This document shows, one piece after another, positions 1 through 10,513 of a DNA stretch of 64,000 nt. The translations under genes were made by a program, and so were the position numbers. The notes beneath the pieces are model-generated. The model saw only the letters and a list, made by a program, of their open reading frames with translations, had not been told where the DNA came from and made no database searches. Numbering within the stretch: the first letter of the stretch is position 1; the number at the start of each line of letters is the position of its first letter. Origin of the DNA: Nageia nagi. Its lineage: Eukaryota > Pinophyta. Where the stretch lies: the NCBI GenBank assembly GCA_050084985.1, contig JBITNC010000001.1, positions 114,204,001-114,268,000 of the forward strand. The letters run 5' to 3'.

Positions 1-571
1 GAGACAATAACATCAAATCATCTATGTATGATAATGTAATAAATTGAAACTAGCATAAAACAATAAAAAGGTATGAGCTCACAAGATTTTGGCAGCATTA
101 CCCTACTTCAAACTTGGGTTCAGTTGGGTTCCTTTTGATTGATCTATTAGCTTGTATTTATAGATTTTTAGGTGAGACATTCCAATGCAGGTAAGGGGAA
201 ATGAAAATCCACTGTAGGTCGTAACTGACCCCCTTCTAGCCACATCATCTTGGAAGAACGAATCGTTGTAGCTTCCTTTTGGTTTTTTGTTTGGCTATTA
301 CAGAATCATCGACATTTGTAATGCGAATGTCGACGACTAGATCAAAACATTAGCGATTCAATGCGAACGCTGATGATTGGTTAACAATATTAAAAATGAT
401 CACCTAATAGTTAAATTTTATCAAAAAGGGGTTATATGACCACTCATTTAGCATGTGTTCGATGAGAGATATCCAATAATGGAGTTTTTAATCTTATTTG
501 AGGCTTGTATAAATAGTTATGATTATTTCAATGTTTACTAAGTTAAAGAGGGACATTTTTAGGTGTCTACA
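1..571 (-). repeat. Gypsy-1 3' LTR (partial)
   Basis: Aligns base for base, with no net indel, to 15108-15678. The minus-strand LTR start TGTAGACACC lies at 571-562, next to the polypurine tract. The first 266 bases of the plus-strand orientation lie outside the window. A minus-strand TATA-like CTATAAATAC lies near 155-164. The LTR holds two GC-rich inverted-repeat modules at about 308-335 and 349-379. Confidence 0.95.
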
Positions 572-585
572 TTTTTCCCCTTTTT
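572..585 (-). other. Gypsy-1 polypurine tract
   Basis: On the minus strand this reads AAAAAGGGGAAAAA and ends exactly at the TG that opens the 3' LTR. That is the expected primer site for plus-strand cDNA synthesis and fixes the element's orientation. Confidence 0.9.
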
Positions 586-1279
586 GAAATTATAAACTGA
601 AAGCACGGTTGATGATTTCAAAAATATAGAGTGGGAAGCTTTATCGCTTGACTATTTATTGTTGCCTTTTTATGATATTAGTTTTGATTCAATTTCTTAG
701 ATAAATCAAATTGTGATAAAATGTGTTTTCGTCTTACATTTGATGTAGTTTAGAAAACAAATTTTAATATACCTCAGAAGTGACTATTTTTGGTATGTGT
801 TAAGCTTGTGTGACAGCTAGATGACATTTCTATTATGTCATTCTGCATGTCTAAGCACACATGTACCATATAAGTCCCCTTTAGTATATGGGTTTTGATG
901 GTGTTGTCTTTTGTCCTGACAACGGGGTTTCAAGATGATCTCCTGTAACGATGATACATCTAATTTTATCATTTTTGATTTTCTTGACCAATTTAAGGCT
1001 AACCCTGAGAAAATTTTAATGTTCTCATGGCTATTCATAAATACGGCATTTTACTTCCAATCGCCAGCGTTTAGTTTCAGTCATTGGCATTTGTCTTTAA
1101 GTCATCGATGTTTATTAACAGTAACCAGCGTTCGTATTTAGGTCACCAGTTTTTGAAAAAGAAAAGGTTTTGTCTTTTTCTCATTTGTTCCTTTTTAGCT
1201 ATCCCTTTCATTATCTGCCAAGGCCATTTTTCGTTGCTATTCCATTGATTTCCAACCGTTGATATTCATCATAATCAAC

Positions 1280-3670
1280 ATGCCTCCACATAAACGCTCT
1301 ACTAGACGTTCCCAACCTATCCGAGAAGAGGTAGGGTTTTGGAATAACCTCATTTTCTATTTTTCATTTATAGCTTGTAATTTAACCATGTAATCTCAAA
1401 ATTGAAACCATGAAGGATGTTTAAAAATTATTTTAGTCATTTCCATTGGATAAAATCTATAGATTAGGCTTTTATTTATGTTTTTTGTGAGAATTTTCTT
1501 GATTCCATCGTGGTCATCAACCTAAGCTGAGCAGTTAACAGAAACGCCAACGTTCGGAATGCGAACACCGATGACCAAGTGTTATAGTTTACAAACACCG
1601 ATGTTTCAGTATGAAATGCCATTTTTTTTTGTGGTAAGCTAAACTTTTTAACATCATACAGGTTCGAGACATCTTTGAGCCTCGAGGTAGATATCCCTCG
1701 ATTTTGTAGGAGGGTAGAGCTTTTCTAAGTCCAACTGATCATGCCTTTTTTAGGTCCATTAGTTTTGGAGTGGGTCCGCACATGGGCCGCATTCATTGGG
1801 AGTATCTGTTATTGGCTGCATTATTAGATAGGTGGGATGCAGTGACCTGCACTTTTCATCTTCTGATAGGGGAGATGACCGTTATAGTAGAGGATATTCA
1901 TAGATTATATAGACTCCCTATACATGGATAGAGAATTTTGCCTATGGTGATAGGACAGGAGCTTTACCCACCATCTCTTATCTATATGGGGCTGCTCGAG
2001 TTGACACTATTATTTCTGAGATTATTTTAGGTGGCATTAGATATTATCAGTATTGGCTGGAGGATCAGTAGAGGATGATCCATTTTTCATATTTTATGGG
2101 TTTGGTATAGTGCTATGCTCTCCTTGATACTGGCAGCAGGAGGTTTCCGTGGTTGTTATTGCCTATTATTGCAGATATGATACGGCATGATACAGTGTAT
2201 GCTTGGGCACCCACATTATTAGCTCAGATTTATAGGGAGCTATTCTTTTATTCATAGGGGCATAGGGCCTCTTTATCAATTACTATCACTTTGTAGGCAT
2301 GGGCCTATGAGCATATAGCTGTGGCTCATCCTCCGGGATTACCGATGTCGGGGTTTGGTAGCCACTTGGATTATGTGGCAGGTATAGTTAGATGGTGTGA
2401 GGATTATTATATTCACCCTTCAGATGGAGTCTGTCGAGATGTGGGCTATTACCGCCACATGCTTAGTCACTTGATTCCCGATCAAGTGAGATTCAAACCC
2501 TACTACTCGTATCCTATATGGAGAGAGCTCGCAGCTGAGCTTACTGGCATCCGGTAGCCACATGTTTTGAGTGGTCATCAAGTGAATTTTCTAGAGTACT
2601 TTCATTTTGAGTAGGTGCATCATCAATTTGGTTTGGTTTAGGATGTGCCTACCCCAGCAGTACTGTATTAGCATGAGGGCACCATTTCAGCAAAGGGTGT
2701 ACAACCACTAGTCTATGCAGAACCTTATCCTACTCAGGAGGAGGGACCATTAGAGGATGATATTGGAAAGGATGATGTAGGAGTGTTCAAGGCATTTAGG
2801 GTCTGGTGGGAGGAGGGAGATGATGGCTTAGAGGGTGGATTGGATGGTCGACGCATTCATCAGCGTGTCAAGGTTGATGCAGAGTTGGGTGCAGCAGTAG
2901 GAGGGGGAGAGGTAGGCACAGAGCCTACAGGAGTAGAGGCTATGGGAGAGGAGGTCATGGTGGATGCTCCTAAGGAGTTAGCTCCTGAGGAGGAGGCTAT
3001 AGGTGTTGGTGAGGGGAGAGTTGCCCCAGAGGTTGTGCATGGAGTCGAGGAGGCTCCTACTACACAGGTTCCTAGCATTGATACTTTGCTAGGAGACATT
3101 TATGAGTTGAGACACTAGTTAGCATAGGCCCACTCATGTATGTACAGATACAGGGCTGAGTGAGATAGGTACAAACATGAGAGGGATGAGGCTCATTCCT
3201 CTTTACAGGGAGCTTAGGCTCATCAGTTGGGAGCAACCTCTACTTCCAGAGGTGTTCCTTCAATTTTCCATCGTGGTATTTATTAGCAGTGAGATTTTTA
3301 CAGTAGTATAGTATAGTCATGGCTGACAGGTGTTCTAGATTTTGCTCTGGGGGCTCAGTATCCTATACCTCCAGATAATTATATACCTATTGACATCTTA
3401 GCCTATCAGATAGGTAGCAGTGTACGGGGTACAAATGGATCACCAAGTAGGACTCAGAGATCATGAGGTCTGTCTAGCAAGAGTGGTACACCTTGGGCAT
3501 CTCCCTTAAGGATGGTTGGTTCATCTGAGTTGCGTAGAGCTCAACATCTGGGTAGTCCTATAGGATTTGTAGGCACTAGTCCTCCGGGTCAGGGTACCGG
3601 AGAGTCCAATAGACGGTAGAGGCGACCGAGTAGTCCTAGCGGATAGGGCAGTGGTTGGGGTAGTCCTTGA
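1280..3670 (+). pseudogene. Antisense gene in Gypsy-1, plant-mobile-domain-like, with an intron
   Basis: This gene runs opposite to gag-pol, between integrase and the 3' LTR. Exon 1 starts at ATG 1280 and encodes MPPHKRSTRRSQPIREE. A GT donor at 1331 and a polypyrimidine-AG acceptor ending at 1661 define a 331-bp intron in phase 0. Exon 2 resumes VRDIFEPRGRYPSI and continues with FLSPTDHAFF, HWEYLLAALLDRWD, CTFHLLIGEMT and EDIHRLYRLPIHG, a pattern like the N-terminal part of plant mobile domain (PMD, PF10536) proteins. One net frameshift lies between about 2040 and 2321. Later blocks are at 2321-2557 (HLDYVAGIVRWCEDYYIHP), 2783-3118 (acidic, G/E-rich) and a Ser/Pro/Gly-rich tail to TGA 3668. 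A TATA-like TCATAAATACG lies at 1035-1045. About a dozen stops, nearly all TAG, break it. The family call is from memory of the motif pattern; splicing is inferred. Confidence 0.7.
1331..1661 (+). other. Inferred intron of the antisense gene
   Basis: The donor is GAAGAG|GTAGGG at 1330/1331 and the acceptor is CATACAG|GTT at 1661/1662. Removing the segment joins two coding exons in phase 0, while the unspliced frame meets stops soon after 1331. The intron contains a GC-rich module at about 1545-1605 also found in the LTRs and leader of the same element. Confidence 0.6.
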
Positions 3671-4942
3671 AGACACCCTTTCTCATGATGTTATTTTATA
3701 TGCTTGTGAGGTGATGGGACCCTTGTATTTTATTGTATGATTCATGATGTTATGATGAATCTTTGATGGACTGTTATGATGTATATATAGATGGATTGAT
3801 CCTCGATTTATGGTACTTGTATGATTCTTGATGCATGAGCTCTTATTCTGTTCAAATGAATGAATGAAATAGGCATGATGCGATGTTATGTAGATCATAA
3901 TTGTCTTTTACTTTTTTGATGATAAATGGATGTTAATGGTAGATGTAATTAGGGAATGTATGATGTATACTTTTGAGGCTATCTTTTTATAATTTTCTAG
4001 ATGATGATAAAATATCAGCAAATTAATTTGATGATGTTAACAATCTCAAACGTAATTTAATAAATACGAATGCACAATGAATTTAATTCATAATTTTAAT
4101 AAGTTAAGTTATTTGAGGACATATTTTTATTATATTTTCACGGAATCAGATGCATCATTTTTTGCCCTTGGCAATTTTACAATAAACATAATGACATGAC
4201 AAACAAGTGACTTATGAATGCATATGAACATTAACTTTATCTTGGTCAGGGGAACAAAAAGAATCATTCCTATCCTTTCCAAAGAAAAGCAATTTTAATA
4301 ATGTTCAAAGGTAATGGATAATAGTGAAAATGGCTTAACATGACACACTAGTGACTTATGGGTGCATATGAACATTAACTTTATCTTGGTCAACGGAACA
4401 ATAAAGAATCATTCTTATCCTTTCCAAAGAAAAGCAATTTTAATAATGTTCAAAGGTAATGGATAATATTCTCAAAAGGGATGGGTTTAACAAAATGATA
4501 CAAATGGTTCTAAACATAAACAAAACACAAATTATGACAAAAGATTAGGTGATTTTAGATTAACGACCAAGTTATTATAACATCTATCTTATCTTTCTTT
4601 ATTTCAAGAAATAATAACCTAATATGATATCGAACAATATTGTTATATGTTGATAAGAGTATCTATAAACTCTAGTGTGTGCAGTGAGATTCATTTCCCT
4701 TCTTAGATCATTTGAGATGAAATATCTTAGAGACATTAATAAGCTAGTCTATCCATATGAAATGTATAGAGGTCCATAGGAAAGAAGGTCGCTAACCAAA
4801 ATGGACATATCACCACTCGTAAGGTATGCCTCATTGCTAGATAGGCATCCATAGCCTCGATGAGGATTAACCCCTCGATCCCACTATAACCTTGCTCTAC
4901 TACCAGTCAGGCATCCATAGCCCTGGTAGAGGATATTGTAAT
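3671..4942. other. Non-coding 3' region of Gypsy-1
   Basis: AT-rich sequence between the ends of the converging pol and antisense genes. I see no coding motif. It contains a 144-bp tandem duplication (separate entry) and, near 4800-4930, two similar short blocks around 'aggcatccatagcc'. Confidence 0.6.
4192..4469. repeat. 144-bp tandem duplication
   Basis: Two adjacent copies start near 4192 and 4336. They share 'gtgacttatg' (4207 and 4351) and a long block from 'catatgaacattaac' to 'aaaggtaatgg'. They differ by a handful of bases and small indels. Confidence 0.9.
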
Positions 4943-6345
4943 CACCCAAGAATCATTGATAGTAATTCTTTCTTCTTCTTTTTTCATCTCTTCTTCTTCT
5001 TCTCTCTATTTTTTTTTTATGTATGGAAGGGTAAAGATGCATGATATTTATAGGTTCACGCTCCTCATTTCCTTCTAAGTCTGATAAATGATAAGTTCCT
5101 CTACCAAATTTTTTCTTGATGATATATGGTCCTAACCAATTCAGAGCAAACTTATCTCTAAGCTATCGTTCTATTCGTGAAGTTTGTTGATTTTCTTTTA
5201 AAACTAAATCACCTATTTTGAACTCACGAATTAAAGCCCTTTTATCAAAAGCTCATTTTATCCTCTTCTGATAAACATGCATATGTTCTAAAGCATTAAT
5301 ATGTTTTTCATCTAAAAGTAATAACTGATCTAGGCGAGTCTATCTTGCTTCTTCGTCAGAATTTTGCTCACTTAGATTTACTCTAAGAGATGGTATCTCA
5401 AGTTCTATGGGTAGGATGGCTTCTGTTCCATATACTAAAGAGAATGGTGTTGCCCCAATGGGGGTGCGTACACTGGTATGATAAGCCCATAAAGCTTTTG
5501 ATATTTGCATATGCCAATCTCTATGAGAATCATTTACTATTTTTGCTAAGATGTTTTGAATAGTTTTATTAGTAGCCTCTGCCTGTCCATTGCCTTGTGG
5601 ATAATATGGAGTGGAAAAACTTTGTTTAATGTTATACTTGTCACACATATGTTTTACATCCTTATTTTTAAAATTCTTTCCATTATCCATAATTAATTGA
5701 TTTGGTATGCCGAATCTACATATAATATAGTTTTCTATAAATTCAGCAATTCGTGCACCAGTGGTGGAAGTCATGGGAATAGCCTCTACCCATTTAGTAA
5801 AATATTCAGTTGCTGTAATGATGAACTTGTGTCCACCAGAAGATGTAGGCATAATTTGTCCTATTAAGTCTAAATCCCATTTAGAGAATGGCCAAAGTGA
5901 TTGTGTAGGGTGTAATTCTTGAGACGGTTGTGAAAATAAATGAGCGTATTGTTGACATTTAAAACACTTTTTAACATATTCACAACAATCCTTTTCCATA
6001 GTAGGCCAATAATACCCCATCTGTATTAATCATTTTACAATCGTAACACCGTTAAAATGTCCTCCACATGTTCCATCATGAGCGGAGGATATAGCCTTTT
6101 TAATATCATTACATTCAAGACATCTGAGTAGAATACCATTGAAATTTCGTCGATGCAAGATATCCCCTATCAAACAATATTTAGTTGCTTTGATTTTAAA
6201 TGCTCGTCATGATGATTTATTAAGGTTTGCGGGAAGAGTTTCAAATTTTAAAAAATCTATCAATTCCTTATACCAATTATCTTTATCATTTACATCAATA
6301 TTTAATACATCTTTTCCTTCATCTTCCTATTGTAATGACGATTGA
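4943..6345 (-). pseudogene. Gypsy-1 integrase
   Basis: Integrase inserts the cDNA into the host chromosome. In minus-strand order there is a zinc-finger region (AHDGTCGGHFNG, then CFKCQQ), interrupted by a TGA just before 6020, probably from TGG. The longest open block, 5340-6020 (226 aa), holds the catalytic core: WDLDLIG with the first Asp at about residue 51, IMDNGKNF with Asp 112, and GQAEATN with Glu 148, spaced as DDX35E. Downstream of 5340, after a few stops, comes the C-terminal GPY/F-type domain (NWLGPYIIKKKFGRGTYHL at about 5060-5140) and MHLYPSI. The reading then runs through a poly-Lys/Arg stretch to a TGA at 4945-4943. The catalytic triad is intact although the frame is not. Confidence 0.93.
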
Positions 6346-6457
6346 GACAATTGAATTATTTCAACTTGAATCGAAGATTTTTTAGGATCTTTTGGGATAA
6401 GAGATCCAATAGAAGCCATAGCATCTACAAATCTATTAGCTGATCTCGATGCCGCTT

Positions 6458-7480
6458 CTATACTAAATTGGTCAAAAGATTTAATAATTCCTCAACTAAC
6501 GCTTTATACTTTTGAAGTAAAGGTTCTTTACATTGATAGATTCCTTTCACTTGATTTATGATGAGTAAAGAATCTCCAATAATCTTAATTCTTTTAAGTT
6601 TTAATTTAACAGTCATTTTTAATGCTAATATCAAGGCTTTGTACTCCGCATTATTATTAGTACAAGGAAATTTTAATTTAAATGAATACGGTATAGGGAT
6701 CCCTTGCGAGGTTATAAATACAACACCTGCTCCACTACCTTGTTCACATCGAGAACCATCAAAGTGTATTGTCATATCCCACTCGTCTTCAGGTTCTATA
6801 GGTATTTCAATTTCATCTAGTTGAAATACCCCATCATCAGGTAATTCAATGACAAGGGGTTTATCATCTTGTAATGGAGCATCAGCAAGATAATCAGCAA
6901 TTACTTATCCTTTTACTGATTTTTGTCCAATAAAATGTAAATCAAACTCAGTTAAATGCATTATCCACTTTGTAGTTCTTGAATTTTGATAAGTTTTATT
7001 ATCATATATTTCAATGGATCTACTTTAGAGATGACATACGTCGTATGGTTGAGCATATAATGTCAAAGTTTTTTAGTAGCAAAAATAACATCAAGACATA
7101 ACTTTTCCAAGTATATGTACTTAATCTCATAGCTCACCAGTGTTCTACTCAGATAATATATAGCTTGTTCTTTATTATGTTCATTCTTCTAAGCAAGCAT
7201 TGTTCCTAAGGTAGTTTCAACAGCAGAAATATATAACAAGAAGGGTATATCTTTTCTTGGTGGACTTAAGACAGGAGGGGATAATAAATATCTTTTAATT
7301 TCATCGAATGCATCTTGTTGCTCTTTGCCCCAATGATATACTACCTTTTTTAATAATTTTGTAAAAGGTTTACATTTATCAGAAAGTTGAGCTATAAAAC
7401 TTCTGATGGCTTGTAACTTACCCTGTAAACTCTATAATTATTTTAGATTTGCAAGAGGTGGCATATCTACTACTACCTTC
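6458..7480 (-). pseudogene. Gypsy-1 RNase H region
   Basis: RNase H removes the RNA strand during reverse transcription. The first block, about 6880-7480, resembles the RT-linked RNase H connection (for example KWIMHLTEFDLHFIGQKSVKG, followed by a stop). The second, 6458-6775, is an open 105-aa segment beginning MTIHFDGSRCEQGSGAG. It shows three acidic catalytic positions: Asp 6, Glu 44 (NNAEYKAL) and Asp 68 (IGDSLLI). The fourth is lost as the frame breaks. Two RNase H-like blocks in series after RT are known from Tat-clade elements, which supports the clade call. Confidence 0.85.
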
Positions 7481-7506
7481 ACTTTAGTAGGATCTATTTC
7501 AATTCC

Positions 7507-8085
7507 TCATCGGGACACAATGAATCCTAATAATTTTCCTGAGGTTACACCAAAAACACACTTTTTTGGATTTAATCTTACTTTATGTTCTAATAATCTA
7601 TCCAAGACTTTAATTAGGTCTTTTCCATGATCTACTCGATGTTTAGATCTAACCAACAAATCATCGACATAATCTTCTACTATGTTGTGCATATAATCAT
7701 GGAATATATAAGTCATAGCCCTTTGATAAGTTGCGTCGGCATTTTTTAATCCAAAAGGCATAACTTTATAACAAAAGATACCCCAAGGAGTTATAAAGGT
7801 TATTTTATGTTGATCTTCAGGAGCTATTTTCATTTGATTGTAACCAGAAAATCCATCCATTAACGACAACATATCATGTCCCGCTGTCGAGTCTACCAAA
7901 CTATCAATGTTAGGTAGAGGGAAGTCATCCTTAGGACAAGCTTTATTAAGATCACGGAAATCTATGCATAATCTTATTTTTCCACTTGGTTTCTTCACAG
8001 GTACCATATTAGATATCCAATCTGAATAATCTATAGGTTGTATGAATTTAGCTTCTAATAATTTCTGAAGTTCTTCTTTTACCAT
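7507..8085 (-). pseudogene. Gypsy-1 reverse transcriptase
   Basis: RNA-directed DNA polymerase domain, open for 192 aa. Motifs in order: KKPSGKIRLCIDFRDLN (residues 31-47), PLPNIDSLVD, LMDGFSGYNQ (75-84), VMPFGLKNA (108-116), the catalytic box YVDD (139-142), and the KCVFGV/LLGFIVS thumb motif near the end. All key residues are present. A stop just upstream separates it from the linker ORF at 8118-8795, so the polyprotein cannot be made as one chain. Confidence 0.95.
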
Positions 8086-8117
8086 TATGCTATAGTAGGA
8101 TGCATTTTACGTAATTT

Positions 8118-8795
8118 CTATTTAACCAATCTAGCATCAGGCTTTAAGGCTAAATTATGTACTACTAACTTGGGATCTATTCCAGGCATATCTGCATATG
8201 ACCATGCAAATACCTTTTCTCGTTCTTTTAATAAGGTTATAATTTCTTCTTGCTCATTTTCCATGAGGTTTTCTCCTAATTGGATTATTTTAGGATTTTG
8301 AGGGTCATTACTAATATTTATTTCTAAGACCTTTTCAATAAGCATACGTGATCCTTCTTCTAATTGATTCGGTACCGGTATCCAACCATTATCGTTAGCA
8401 CTATATTCTTCATCACATTCTTGAGTTTGTTCATTCGTGCATACATGATTTTCATAGGAACCAAGTATGTGATCTACGTTTTTGAATTCATGCACCGAAG
8501 GATTGGATGATATAAGAGATAAATTGGCAGTTACTTCATCTGTAGGAGTATCGGCTATTATCTTGATTAAATTTTGATTTTCATTAACTTCATCTATTTG
8601 TTCACTATTTTGATCTTCAATATTGTTCTCTTTTATTGTAACCATATTTATCGATGGTATACCGAAATATGGACTAATTGATGATTCGACATTTTTATTT
8701 ATTTCTTCTTGTATATCACTTGGTGAGCACGAATGATTCCAGGATGACTCAATATTATTTATGAAGAGCACTTTGACCCCTTCTAAGACATCCAT
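8118..8795 (-). pseudogene. Gypsy-1 protease-RT linker
   Basis: An open 225-aa acidic, Asn/Glu-rich segment between protease and RT. Its C-terminal part (EEIITLLKEREKVFAWSYAD, then MPGIDPKLVVHNL) is the conserved lead-in to RT in Tat-type elements. The N-terminal part has no motif I recognise. It is in the right order and strand for pol; the stop near 8110 is a lesion. Confidence 0.85.
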
Positions 8796-9401
8796 TTCAC
8801 TTAACTATTCTTCTCTTATATCAACACTTTCTTGTACTATGGATTCTTTCTCTAAAATTTCTTCATTATAATCCAGATTCTCTTCTCCTGAATTTTCTAT
8901 ATTTTTATAATTATTTTGATAACCTAATCCCCTTTTATCAGTGGGATCTTGATATTATAATTCAATTATTTCATGTGGACCCTATTCATATCTACCCAAT
9001 CCTCATCCTTGCCAATTACATTTGTTAAAATAGTTTAAGACAAATGTTCTTGAACATGGCGATAAATATTTCATATCATTATCGAAATTTCCTTCATATG
9101 TTTGATTGAGTATTGTTGACACAGGATCTACTATCCCCACATAAATAAACATTGTCTAATTAGGTACTTCTCCTAAAGGTACTATTTGTCCAATCACACT
9201 AGGTGATTCCGATACTTTACCAACTTCTTGTGATGAAGGTATATTAAATACCACATCATCTACGTCATATTCTCCCATCCCTAAATCCGTTAATTTAACT
9301 TTGATCAGATATGCATTAGATGAGTCATTATTAGATGTAGCATTCACTTGTTTCGATGAGGAAGCTCCATATTTTTCGTCTAAAGTTTTAGCAACCTTTT
9401 C
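8796..9401 (-). pseudogene. Gypsy-1 pol, degenerate segment between protease and linker
   Basis: Minus-strand translation shows broken polyprotein sequence, including an open 63-aa piece at 9156-9347 rich in Asp, Val and Ser. No domain is recognised. It is retained as part of pol from position and strand only. Confidence 0.55.
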
Positions 9402-10013
9402 TTAAGTATCTGTATCTTGTATAACTATATCACCTTTTCCTTTTATGACTTCGGATTGACTCGTATTTTTGTTCACTAATATAGTTGATAAATTAGGAGA
9501 TGGTAATGTCACTTTATTTGGATCAAAAATTAAGTTACAATGTGAATAAGGATCTGGATCTTTGAATACACAATGAACTTTATCTTTGTAGATGTATTTT
9601 AAACATCCATGGTAAGTTGATGGAACACATTGCATTTCTCTAATCCATGGACGTCCTAAAAGAATGTTGTATTGTATAATATTTCTTTCGATTATATGTA
9701 ATAAAGTTTGAACTGTTTTAGCCCCTACTGTAATCAGCAGCACTATTGATCCCAAAGTTGAACACACTGCATCATTAAATGCCCTAATTTGTAAAGAAGG
9801 GGCTAAAATAAGCAAATATGATAAATTCAAATTTTTATATGCAGCCTCTGAAATTATATTTATAGCTAAACCTTCATCTATCAGAATTCTTTTAAACAAT
9901 TTCCCATCTACTTTACCCATTATATTTAAAGGTGGATCAAGTCCGCCTTGTCTGTCATTTTTTAATTTTTCTTGTTTATAGAAGGTGATACTAGGTTGTT
10001 GAGATATCTTCAA
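9402..10013 (-). pseudogene. Gypsy-1 aspartic protease
   Basis: Retroviral-type aspartic protease that would cleave the gag-pol polyprotein. The 203-aa open segment has the active-site region RILIDEGLAINII at residues 42-54, where the usual D-S/T/G-G triad reads D-E-G. Downstream, the flap/second-motif region NILLGRPWIREM and CVPSTYHGCLKY matches the strongly conserved Tat/Athila signature ILGRPW. The altered residue after the catalytic Asp may impair activity. Upstream (10014-10500) is a stop-ridden stretch joining it to gag. Confidence 0.88.
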
Positions 10014-10513
10014 ACTTTCAACTATTGAAATAAAATTATCGGGTTACTAATATCCACTTGAATTTCTTGTAGAATTTGATTCATAGCTTCCCTATAACTC
10101 CTAGACTATTGTAATAACTCAAATAAGGTCATCTTAACCAGAGACATTTTTAATTGTCATTGAAGCGCTCCTTTTATCGAAACTTTAGGTTGTTATGGAG
10201 GAGCTATAGGTTGTACATTAATTGGGTGTGATATCGATTGATTTTTTCATGGGTTATCCTATTTATCCTGATATTGTTGTGCTCTTGTAGCTATACCAAT
10301 CATGTGTAGTGAATCCTCTACAGTCCTTATAAATGGTGTATCCTTATCATTGCATGTATAATTCATTTGGTTTGGGATAATCGCCACATTGTTAGCCTGA
10401 TGTGAAGGTAAGGGATTTTGATATATCCCTAAATTTTGATTCTAAGGCACAATAGGATTATCCATATCTATTTTTCCACTATCTATCAAGTCTTGGATTT
10501 TATGCTGTAAAGT

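Noticed and set aside
2860-3099. Minus-strand ORF rich in Ser/Thr/Pro
   Set aside because: It is the shadow of the acidic, Gly-rich plus-strand part of the antisense gene, which has family-like sequence on both sides.
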